Shown here piece by piece: positions 1 to 8,395 of a stretch of 64,000 nucleotides of DNA. The stretch is from positions 1-64,000 of the forward strand of contig NZ_JAMXAY010000006.1 of NCBI RefSeq assembly GCF_025460835.1. The letters are read 5' to 3'. Each line of letters opens with the position of its first letter. Positions within the stretch are counted from its first letter, which is position 1. A program made the translations under genes and the position numbers. The notes beneath the pieces were generated by a model. It did not search any database. It was not told where the DNA came from and saw only the letters and a list, made by a program, of their open reading frames with translations. This stretch comes from Parapedobacter soli. Its GTDB lineage: Bacteria; Bacteroidota; Bacteroidia; Sphingobacteriales; Sphingobacteriaceae.

Positions 1-632
1 ACCCGTGGTCAGTGCAGCATCAGCCGCCAATGGCGTGCCGCCCGTGGCTGTTGTGTACCAAACCACATCACCCGTAGCACCGTCCGTAATCAGGTCGGCA
101 ACCGTAGGCCCGTCGATCTCGCAGAAAACCTGATCGCGGTTCGTCAGGTCAGGCGCAGGTGTCTCGGTGATGGTCACCTCAACTTCCGTGCGGTCAACGC
201 TCTCGCAGTTATCGCCGATCTGCGCAGCATAGTATGTCCCCGTGGTCAGTGCAGCGTCAGCCGCCAATGGCGTACCGCCTGTAGCAACAGTGTACCAAAC
301 CACATCACCCGTAGCACCGTCCGGAATCAGGTCGGCAACCGTAGGCAGTTCGATCTCACAGAACACCTGATCGCGGTTCGTCAGGTCAGGCGCAGGTGTC
401 TCGGTGATGGTCACCTCAACCTCAGTGCGCTCAACGCTCTCGCAATTATCGCCGATCTGCGCAGCATAGTATGTGCCCGTGGTCAGTGCAGCGTCAGCCG
501 CCAATGGCGTACCGCCTGTAGCAACAGTGTACCAAACCACATCACCCGTAGCACCGTCATCGTTCAGGTCGGCAACCGTAGGCCCGTCGATCTCACAGAA
601 TACCTGATCGCGGTTCGTCAATGCAGGAGGCA
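1..632 (-). repeat. Tandem 237-bp (79-codon) repeats inside the giant adhesin gene
   Basis: The same motif (cccgtggtcagtgcagc) starts at 2, 239 and 476, an exact 237-bp period that keeps the reading frame. The encoded unit contains LTNRDQVFCEID, GATGDVVWYT, GGTPLAADAALTTGTYYAAQ and ESVDRTEVEVTITETPAPD. Differences between units are few, for example an LPTVADLIPD versus GPTVADLITD version. The array continues beyond the left edge, so copy number is unknown. High identity next to strongly diverged modules upstream points to recent amplification or gene conversion. Confidence 0.95.
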
Positions 633-3600
633 AGGTTCCTACCACTTCGATAGTTACCGCTACACGCGGCCCTTCACAACCGGTAACCGTATTTACTTGG
701 CTTACATACACCGTATAAAGCCCCACTGTTGCGCTGTTTACAACCGGAACATCCGTCAACGGAGTTGAAGCCGTTGCGCTTTCATAATACCTAAGCTCAT
801 GATCAGCATCTACAACCGACACGTCATAAAATACCTCTCCAGCAAGAGGTGTCTCGCAGACCTCCAAATTATTCGCAACCGGTAAACCGGGAAGTGCGTT
901 CACCGTAATCTCAACTGGAGTACGTTCGCCGACTTCGCATGAGCCGAACCGGATCGCCTGCACATAATATGTATAAGGCGAACCAGCACTTGTCAAATTA
1001 GTAACATCAACGACGTTACCGTCCGTCGGGGCGTCATATAGTCGGTAAATCGTACAATCATCAGGTCCCGTAAGATCGATATCTTCGCCTTCACAGATCA
1101 CAAACTTGTTATCATTCCCCGGTCCAAGTTCCGGTGTCGGTAATGTCCTTGATATTTCGAGCACTTCCAACGACGACAACACGGATGCAACGCCGCCATA
1201 AAGAATCTTAATCCGATCGAAGGGGCGGTCTGCGACAAAAGAAACTTCCGCTTCTTGTCCGCCCGTAAGGATGTTCACCTCCAACAGCCTATTTTCATCA
1301 ATTGCATCCCCTACCGGTGTCGTACCCATGTAAGGTTGGATGGTAAACCACTTCAACACATTTGCTTCAACCAGTGCGGCTGTGTGCCGGATCTTCATCG
1401 TGATCCGATCACCAGCAATCACCGGGGTGTTGTATAAGATCTCTAACCTCGTCTGTGCGTTCACCCCCACGGCATTGTTCAGGGTGGCCACTGCACTTTC
1501 GTCACCATCCACAGCATTCCACGGGTTGTCTACGCCCACCAACGCCGAAAGTGTATTTACACCGCTAATCGGGTTTTCCACGCCGTGCAGTACATCACGG
1601 ACATCGTTCTCATCACAGTCAGGCGTGCCGACTTCATGGTAATAGGCATTGTAGATACGGAACGTCTGCAATGCGCCGAGCAACGACTGCATATACACTT
1701 TAACGCCTTGATAGGCGACTACTTCATTATTATCGTCGACGGGGACAAACGTATATTCAAATACATTCACGCTACCGGCGGCATAAGCAATGTTGCTCTC
1801 CACCGCCATGGGTCGACTCACGGGGTTACCTGCGCCATCGACGGCCACTACATGCAGTCCGCCGACAACTTGGGCCAACGTGAATTGCTTACCTAACTTG
1901 ACAGAGACCGCTGTACCAGCTGGAACCTGCTCGCTCCAACTTAATGTTTGCGAAGTCTGGCCTGTGAGGCCCAACAGACTAGTTCCCAGCGTTTCGCTCA
2001 ATTGCGAATACGTGGTTACATCGTCTGACGCGGCATTCGTCGCCCCGGTGATGTTTCCGATAGGAATACCCAGTAATCTAGCGACTGTACCTGCGTTTGC
2101 CGCATCATTGTACACCCGGTTATACACCGGCGGACAATCCCCTGGATTATACACATTGATGATTACTGTTACGCTGGATTCACATCCTGTTGCATTTACA
2201 GCAGCTACCAACGTATAGACGTACGTTCCTGCTTCTGCAAACGGCCCAAACACGGAGCCTGAAAATCCAGTGCCGTCACTGTTATACCACGAATAGGTTA
2301 CACCAGTTTCTTCCACAAACGTCGGAATATCAACTTCAACGCCGGTTTCTACCGCGTGGGTCAACGAACCACTGGTGATTTCGATTTCAGGTGCTGGGTT
2401 AATAGTTACCAATACCGGCAACGAAGCGACACTCTCACAACCTGACGCGTTGGCTACCACAACCGTGTACTCCCCACTTTGTGCAGCTACCAAATGCCGC
2501 TGAGTTTCACCCGTCAATAACTGCGGACCGCTCGTACCATCGTCCAGGTACCACGCGTAACTACTGCCCGCACCAGCATCCGAACTTTCCAAGATAACAT
2601 ACCCGCCCGCACACAACGTCGTTGGTCCGTCAGGTGTAATAGTCGGTTGTGCCGGTACCGGATTAACGGTGATTTCAACCGGCAGTGAAGCTGAGCTTTC
2701 ACAACCATTGGTCGTTAATGCCCTAACAGTATAAACACCTGCATCCACCATTACCGCACCCGTTACCACCAACGTATTCGCTGTTTCACCAGTAAGCACA
2801 GCTCCGTCTTTATACCACTGGTAAGTTGCGCCTGTGCCGCTGGCTGTCAAGGTTACATCATCACCTTCACAAACCTCATCCGATGTTGCCGTTACCGTTG
2901 GTGCTGTTGGAATAGCTTCAACATCTACGGTAATAAACCTACCCGGCGTTTGGAAACAGGCATCATCACCTTCTAAGAATATCTCTACCTGGGTTGAACC
3001 AGCCTGGGTAAACGTATAATTAATCGAGGCCGTACCCGCCCCGTCCGCATCAGCACGACCGATTTCATTGCCATCGACATACCAGATAAAGTGGGCATTC
3101 GTAATGGAAAGAGTGGCTGGGTCGTAGCTTGCGGTAAGTGTCACCTCTTCTCCGAGACAGGCATCTATGTCACTAGCTGTTATATCAGTTGCGACAACTG
3201 GCGTACAGCTTACCGGCAGGTTGTCTGTCGCCGTTTGAGGCGGCAGCGGAGCATTGTTTTCATCTTCAAATGTGAGCGTAGCGGTATTGGAAATGGTTGT
3301 TTCTCCTATATCAACTAATGGATTCGCTATATCAACTACCAACGTTGCTGTCGCGGTAGCGCCTACGGCAAGATTACCGGCAGGAAACTCCCATGTGGTT
3401 CCATTCAACGCCCCATCACTTCCACTAGGTTGGAATGTTACATTATCAGACAGAAGTGGATCGGTAATAACTAAACTTTGTAGATCTTTATTACCCGTAT
3501 TTTTAACCGTGAACGTGTAGGTAACCACATCGCCAGGTGCCGCTTGACGAAGATCATCTTGGTTGCGCCCCACCTTGGTAAACGTCACCGTTCGTACCGC

Positions 3601-6600
3601 AGCGACGTCGATATCCGTTCCCGGAGGAGCCGTTTCATCCGGCTGCGTGGGCGTCGTCGTATTGTCTACCGGCGGATACGATTGCACTGTAGGCTCGCCC
3701 GGCACCGTTACTTCGGCAACGTTCGATATAACGGTAACCGTTGTTAAGTTATCGTCAACCTGAACTCTGAACGTGAACGTTTTCGTTTGACCAAATGCCA
3801 GATCGAACGGACCAAACTCTACGTTCGATCCGACAAGCGTACCGCCACCAACATGTGTCGTACCTGCAGGAACAGGATCGGCGATGGTTAACCCGGTCAG
3901 ATCCTGGTTGCCATCGTTGCGTACATGGATTGTATATTCAACCTCTTCACCTCCGGTCACACTGGTTATGGTGGCATCTCCACCAACCTTATAACTCTTC
4001 CATGCCACAATCGATTTATCCGGGCTGACAGGTATGATGGTTTCATTCGGCCCACTTTCGTCGGGACCATCATTCGTTGCATTTGGCGGCCACGATTTCA
4101 TATCCGCCGCCGTCGGCGACGTACGAATCAACGCCATGTTAGCAATCTCGGGCACGTCCGTCAAGTCCTCATCGACATGCACTTTAAAAATAAGCGTAGT
4201 TGTACTGTTAGCCGCAACATCAATATCATTCCAGAACACAGCCGCCCCACTTAACGTACCCCCCGCATCAGCCGATCCGTCAACATAGGTAGTATGCGCA
4301 GGAATATCATCCCTTACCATCAGTCCCGTAATCGGAACGGTTGTATTATTCCTTATGTGAATAGAATAGGTAATTTCTTCACCTCCACTCACAACGGTCT
4401 GGTCGGCTGACTTCCAAATATCGACATCAAGCAGGGTCAAACGCACGGCATCGCTCAACGGCGAGGCACATACGCCGAAGGCCTGTACCGTATAATTACC
4501 GATATCGGATACCGTAAAGTTCGAAACTGTCAGACTTGCTCCCGTTTCGCCGGTGACCTCTGTGCCGTCCTTAAACCACTTATAGGTGGTTCCGGCGGGA
4601 TATGTGTTCGTGATCTCTAGGGTAGCCGCATCACCCTCTTCGATGACCACGGTACCAGTCGGATCCAAAATGGGTGCCGCCAGCGGTTCCGTGACCGTAA
4701 CAGTCAGGATACCGCGGGCCAGCGATTCGCAACCGTAACGCACCGGTTGGATCCAAAGCGTATGCGTACCCACGCCCAATGCCGTGATTGCGGCACCATC
4801 CAACAAGTTACCACCAAACGGTGCGTCGTATATTACATACGCCGTACCGCAGTCGTCAGGAAGCCCACTCAAGTCGATCAACTCACCTTGGCAAATTTCC
4901 AGGGAATTCAATTCGGGATTGGGCGTACCCGGCAGCTCTGTGGCCGCTTTACGGGAAACCTCAAATACGTTTAATTCCGTGACTACATTGGCTACACCGC
5001 CATAGGTTATTTTGACCCGATCGTACGGAACCGTAGTGGGTACCATCAGAACGGAATAAGAAGCGCCACCCGATAATAATCTTAAACGCAGTAAATTTTC
5101 GTCAATTACCAGGGGAGCCTCAACGGGCACGTTACCAAAGAACCGCTGGATCCGCAATTCATCGAGCAGGCCGACATCGAGGAGTGACCCCGGCTCGCCG
5201 AGGACGATCTGCAAGCTATCCCCTTCTATAGACGGCGTATTGAATACGACTTCTAGCTTACTTAAAGCCGCAACTCCTGCGATGTTCCGCATGATTGTTG
5301 CTGTCGATAAATCACGGTCAACTGCATTCCCCGCATCGATCACTCCGATTAAACCGGACGCTAAATTCAGGTTCAACAACGGTGCCTCATAGCCACCGAA
5401 CACGTCGACCACATCGCCACCGGAACAGTCTGCCGCTCCCGTATTATGGTAATAAGCATCGTACACCCGAATGCTCTGCAATGCATTCACCGCAGATTCC
5501 ATAATGACCTTCACACCCCGATAGGCTGTTGCAGCTCCAGTGGGTCCGGTAGGTATAAAGGTGTGTTCAAACACATTGAGTCCATTGACTGCTGCAGCTA
5601 GGTTGGGGTCAACAGACACCCGGGGTCCGATCTCGGCACCCGTGCCATCGACCGGGGCAACGTAAATCCCACCGATAACCGAGGCAACTCCATAATCCCT
5701 GGCCAATTTCACCGTAACCGGTGTCCCAGCGTTGACGTCGGTATCCCATGTCAGGGTTTGCGACGACTCGCCGGTCAGGCCGAGCAGGTTAAGGGTTTCA
5801 TTGATGGTCGAATAACTCGATATATCGCCATCTGCCGCGTTGCCAGCGTCAACCACCGATCCAAGATTAATTCCCAGTAAACTCGTGGTGGTAAACGACT
5901 GGTTAGTGGCGTATGTCCTCGAAAATGCCGGCGGACAACCATCGCTGTTAACGATAACCACCACCGTGGCTGCCGATTGGCAACCCGCATCCGAGGTGGC
6001 TACAACGTAGTAAATATATACCCCCGCGGTGGGAAAATTAATGGCTCCCGTGGGTGAAAATGCGTTCCCGTTATAGTCATACCACTGTATACTACTGGTT
6101 GTCACGTTTGACACGGTCGGTGTCGGTAACGTGACGCTCCCGCCCGGTGCAATGACAAAAGTCGTCTGCGCAGGGCTGAAATTGATTTCCGGGTACGCAT
6201 TCACGGTAGCATTAACGGGCACCCTGGGCGATATACAACCGGTCACCTTGTCTACAGCCTCGATATAATACGTACCGCTGGCACCAACGGTAGATGACGG
6301 CAATGCGGTTCCACCCGACGGAGCGGTATAATAATGATAATCGTAATAATCGGGCTGATAATTTGCAATGGCTGCCAACAAATTCACCGACCCGCAGCCT
6401 GTGAGTGCCGCGGCTAATTCGGTGGGATCTTCGATTACCATCACCCGTGGCAAGCGACTGACTTCATAAACCCGGAGCGACGTCAGGGCGGTTACTGTGT
6501 TGTCGAACCTCAACTCAACGCGGTCGAACGGAACGTCCACTTTAAATGCAAGTTCGTATTTTTGGGTACCGGGGAGTAAGCGAGCACTGATTAGTGCACC

Positions 6601-7593
6601 GTTCGCCGCGATCGGCGGTCCCACAGCCGCATCTCGATTAAATGGTTGTATCGAAAATGAAGATAAAACGCTCAGATTAAGCAATGCCCCCGGTTCTTCG
6701 ACCACGACGCGGACAACCTGTCCCGGATCAGACGGCGTTGGGAATATCGTATTTAAATAAATCGTATTCAGCGCACCGACTCCGACGTTCATCGTCGCAT
6801 AGTCGGTATAATCGGCATTGATAACGTTATAGGGATTGGTAACTCCACCGAGTGAGGTCAAAGCACCGATGGCTGCCGATCGCGTACCAGATAATACATC
6901 TATTGGTTGATGCTTTTCTTCACAATCCGCATACGTATAATCCTCATAAATATAAGCATGGAATAGCTGATTCGACAACAAAACGCTTAAACCATTTCCA
7001 CTTAATTTGACAAATATCCCCTGGTAATCTTCATCCGGTGTAAATGTGACCTCGAATTGCCCTGTTCCATTAAGAAGATTCAATAAGGCTGCACCTGAAT
7101 ATTCGACCGTCAGATTGTTTGTATTATAACCGGCTCGATTCAGCAAACCAGCATTAACAGGCTCCAAATCATTAAAGTAGCCAATCTCAACATTGCTCAA
7201 CAAACCCAACACCTCAGCGGGGAAAGACGACTTCACTGTAACAGGAGTATTTGCGGGTATTGTCCTAACATTCGAGTGGTTTCCGTCCGTCGTGAATTCC
7301 AAATATTGCGTGGCCGAGAGCAACCCCAGAACTCCTACCGGAACACTCAATGTAGAATGCGTTGTAACGTTCCCATCGATTGCATTTCCCGCGTCAGATA
7401 CTTCGCCAGTCAGTAACCCTAAGAGATTGACCCCCGCTTCATATGTCCCCTGAAAATTAGCATAAGTCCGCTTTTGATCCTGCCCCCTCACCTCCCCAAT
7501 CCAACCGGGGGAGACAAGCAACAATGGAACAAGCACAAGTGTGTAGATAAAACGCAAAAAAGAAAATTTCGGATAAGTAGATGATGTTTCCAT
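1..7593 (-). CDS. Giant secreted multidomain adhesin-like protein (C-terminus outside window)
   Basis: The frame is open without a stop from an ATG at 7593 to the left edge, giving at least 2531 residues; the C-terminus is missing. Residues 1 to about 38 form a signal peptide (basic start, hydrophobic FIYTLVLVPLLLVSP, then VRGQDQ). Three diverged copies of one roughly 330-350 residue module start near residues 42, 553 (CPPAFSRTYA) and 1822 (CPPVYNRVYN). Each has DAGNAxDG-like segments and LLGLTG or LLGL motifs. Residues about 1052-1451 hold three DUF11-type repeats (YTIHVRNDGNQDLTGLTI and relatives). About 1462-1811 are Ig-like domains of the CHU_C-associated type (VCEGDDVTLTASGTGATYQW). From about residue 2318 near-identical 79-residue repeats begin. 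Such proteins are usually exported by the type IX system and act at the cell surface in adhesion or gliding, but the sorting domain lies outside the window, so that is inference. Confidence 0.9.
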   Translation of the reverse strand, partial: METSSTYPKFSFLRFIYTLVLVPLLLVSPGWIGEVRGQDQKRTYANFQGTYEAGVNLLGLLTGEVSDAGNAIDGNVTTHSTLSVPVGVLGLLSATQYLEFTTDGNHSNVRTIPANTPVTVKSSFPAEVLGLLSNVEIGYFNDLEPVNAGLLNRAGYNTNNLTVEYSGAALLNLLNGTGQFEVTFTPDEDYQGIFVKLSGNGLSVLLSNQLFHAYIYEDYTYADCEEKHQPIDVLSGTRSAAIGALTSLGGVTNPYNVINADYTDYATMNVGVGALNTIYLNTIFPTPSDPGQVVRVVVEEPGALLNLSVLSSFSIQPFNRDAAVGPPIAANGALISARLLPGTQKYELAFKVDVPFDRVELRFDNTVTALTSLRVYEVSRLPRVMVIEDPTELAAALTGCGSVNLLAAIANYQPDYYDYHYYTAPSGGTALPSSTVGASGTYYIEAVDKVTGCISPRVPVNATVNAYPEINFSPAQTTFVIAPGGSVTLPTPTVSNVTTSSIQWYDYNGNAFSPTGAINFPTAGVYIYYVVATSDAGCQSAATVVVIVNSDGCPPAFSRTYATNQSFTTTSLLGINLGSVVDAGNAADGDISSYSTINETLNLLGLTGESSQTLTWDTDVNAGTPVTVKLARDYGVASVIGGIYVAPVDGTGAEIGPRVSVDPNLAAAVNGLNVFEHTFIPTGPTGAATAYRGVKVIMESAVNALQSIRVYDAYYHNTGAADCSGGDVVDVFGGYEAPLLNLNLASGLIGVIDAGNAVDRDLSTATIMRNIAGVAALSKLEVVFNTPSIEGDSLQIVLGEPGSLLDVGLLDELRIQRFFGNVPVEAPLVIDENLLRLRLLSGGASYSVLMVPTTVPYDRVKITYGGVANVVTELNVFEVSRKAATELPGTPNPELNSLEICQGELIDLSGLPDDCGTAYVIYDAPFGGNLLDGAAITALGVGTHTLWIQPVRYGCESLARGILTVTVTEPLAAPILDPTGTVVIEEGDAATLEITNTYPAGTTYKWFKDGTEVTGETGASLTVSNFTVSDIGNYTVQAFGVCASPLSDAVRLTLLDVDIWKSADQTVVSGGEEITYSIHIRNNTTVPITGLMVRDDIPAHTTYVDGSADAGGTLSGAAVFWNDIDVAANSTTTLIFKVHVDEDLTDVPEIANMALIRTSPTAADMKSWPPNATNDGPDESGPNETIIPVSPDKSIVAWKSYKVGGDATITSVTGGEEVEYTIHVRNDGNQDLTGLTIADPVPAGTTHVGGGTLVGSNVEFGPFDLAFGQTKTFTFRVQVDDNLTTVTVISNVAEVTVPGEPTVQSYPPVDNTTTPTQPDETAPPGTDIDVAAVRTVTFTKVGRNQDDLRQAAPGDVVTYTFTVKNTGNKDLQSLVITDPLLSDNVTFQPSGSDGALNGTTWEFPAGNLAVGATATATLVVDIANPLVDIGETTISNTATLTFEDENNAPLPPQTATDNLPVSCTPVVATDITASDIDACLGEEVTLTASYDPATLSITNAHFIWYVDGNEIGRADADGAGTASINYTFTQAGSTQVEIFLEGDDACFQTPGRFITVDVEAIPTAPTVTATSDEVCEGDDVTLTASGTGATYQWYKDGAVLTGETANTLVVTGAVMVDAGVYTVRALTTNGCESSASLPVEITVNPVPAQPTITPDGPTTLCAGGYVILESSDAGAGSSYAWYLDDGTSGPQLLTGETQRHLVAAQSGEYTVVVANASGCESVASLPVLVTINPAPEIEITSGSLTHAVETGVEVDIPTFVEETGVTYSWYNSDGTGFSGSVFGPFAEAGTYVYTLVAAVNATGCESSVTVIINVYNPGDCPPVYNRVYNDAANAGTVARLLGIPIGNITGATNAASDDVTTYSQLSETLGTSLLGLTGQTSQTLSWSEQVPAGTAVSVKLGKQFTLAQVVGGLHVVAVDGAGNPVSRPMAVESNIAYAAGSVNVFEYTFVPVDDNNEVVAYQGVKVYMQSLLGALQTFRIYNAYYHEVGTPDCDENDVRDVLHGVENPISGVNTLSALVGVDNPWNAVDGDESAVATLNNAVGVNAQTRLEILYNTPVIAGDRITMKIRHTAALVEANVLKWFTIQPYMGTTPVGDAIDENRLLEVNILTGGQEAEVSFVADRPFDRIKILYGGVASVLSSLEVLEISRTLPTPELGPGNDNKFVICEGEDIDLTGPDDCTIYRLYDAPTDGNVVDVTNLTSAGSPYTYYVQAIRFGSCEVGERTPVEITVNALPGLPVANNLEVCETPLAGEVFYDVSVVDADHELRYYESATASTPLTDVPVVNSATVGLYTVYVSQVNTVTGCEGPRVAVTIEVVGTLPPALTNRDQVFCEIDGPTVADLNDDGATGDVVWYTVATGGTPLAADAALTTGTYYAAQIGDNCESVERTEVEVTITETPAPDLTNRDQVFCEIELPTVADLIPDGATGDVVWYTVATGGTPLAADAALTTGTYYAAQIGDNCESVDRTEVEVTITETPAPDLTNRDQVFCEIDGPTVADLITDGATGDVVWYTTATGGTPLAADAALTTG

Positions 7594-7905
7594 TTAGCTA
7601 TGGGATTATAACCGTAAAATTATTTATCAATAGATGCTATCTGTTGGGCCAACGCTCGTAACTCCACGGTCCTCGCAGTGAACCCTATGTTTTTCTTAGT
7701 AGGTAATGAAGCAGGCCATAAACAAGGTACCCTTCATCAATTGCTGTCCGGCAATAAATCACAAAAAATTATTGTCCAAACAAAAACGGTACGGTTATTG
7801 TAATTAACTTCTACGGTAGATGTTTTGACATTTCTGGAGAGCGGCCTCGCTCTTCGGAAGTGTCTATTTTCTCCCCATCTACAACCAAACCTCCCGTTTT
7901 ATACG

Positions 7906-7913
7906 CAAATATA
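7906..7913 (-). promoter_or_regulatory. Candidate -7 box for the giant adhesin
   Basis: On the minus strand this reads TATATTTG, matching the Bacteroidota -7 consensus TAnnTTTG. It is about 310 nt upstream of the adhesin ATG, which would leave a long leader. The nearest TTTG for a -33 element sits closer (about 15 nt) than usual, so support is moderate. Confidence 0.35.
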
Positions 7914-8195
7914 GGCTGGCACCTACACCAAACCCTTGTTCACTTTGTTCATTTTACCTGAATGCTGTTCGTTTCATTCACTTATCAATATACACCATGT
8001 TTTTCCACCTATTCTTCCTATATTTGGCACTGAAAGCCTTTTGAAATGTTTAAGTTTTCGCCCGTATGGGGAGTTATAGTGCTGGCAATCGTGGGAAGAA
8101 AGCCATCGCCATATTATCAAGTTCTAATATGTATTGAACGAAGAATATTCAAATTATTCAATGCAATAGTTACTTCGAAGGCAGTAGAAATATGA

Positions 8196-8203
8196 TATTT
8201 TTG
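8196..8203 (+). promoter_or_regulatory. Candidate -7 box for the ATPase regulator
   Basis: TATTTTTG matches TAnnTTTG and lies about 190 nt upstream of the chosen ATG at 8396. No clear TTG was found at the usual -33 distance. Confidence 0.35.
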
Positions 8204-8395
8204 CGAAACCCCGGCTTGCAAAAAAAGGTAAAATCGACCGTGGGACTTCAGCTAGCGCTTCGAAAAACAAGATTCTAACGAAACACATAATGCTTATGCA
8301 ACGTTTTTATAGACCGGCGATCTGAATAACGAAATCAACGTTTGAATCGAATCCGTAATTTAAGGGGTCGTTGCCTTAAACATCTACTATCTTTT

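Larger units (their letters stand above)
7594..8395. other. Divergent intergenic region between adhesin and ATPase regulator
   Basis: About 800 bp without a convincing gene. It is AT-rich and must hold the promoters of both flanking genes, since they diverge. TAnnTTTG boxes are seen in each direction (listed separately). A short inverted repeat (agagcg-gcct-cgctct near 7838-7853) has no T-run after it. An upstream TTG at 8342 would extend the ATPase by 18 residues but is not preferred. Confidence 0.6.

Noticed and set aside
1255-7453. Many plus-strand frames of 60-142 codons opposite the giant adhesin
   Set aside because: They lie wholly inside the uninterrupted minus-strand frame, have no domains, and reflect antisense of biased codons.
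7837-7854. Rho-independent terminator in the adhesin-regulator spacer
   Set aside because: The short stem has no T-run on either strand and both flanking genes point away from it.
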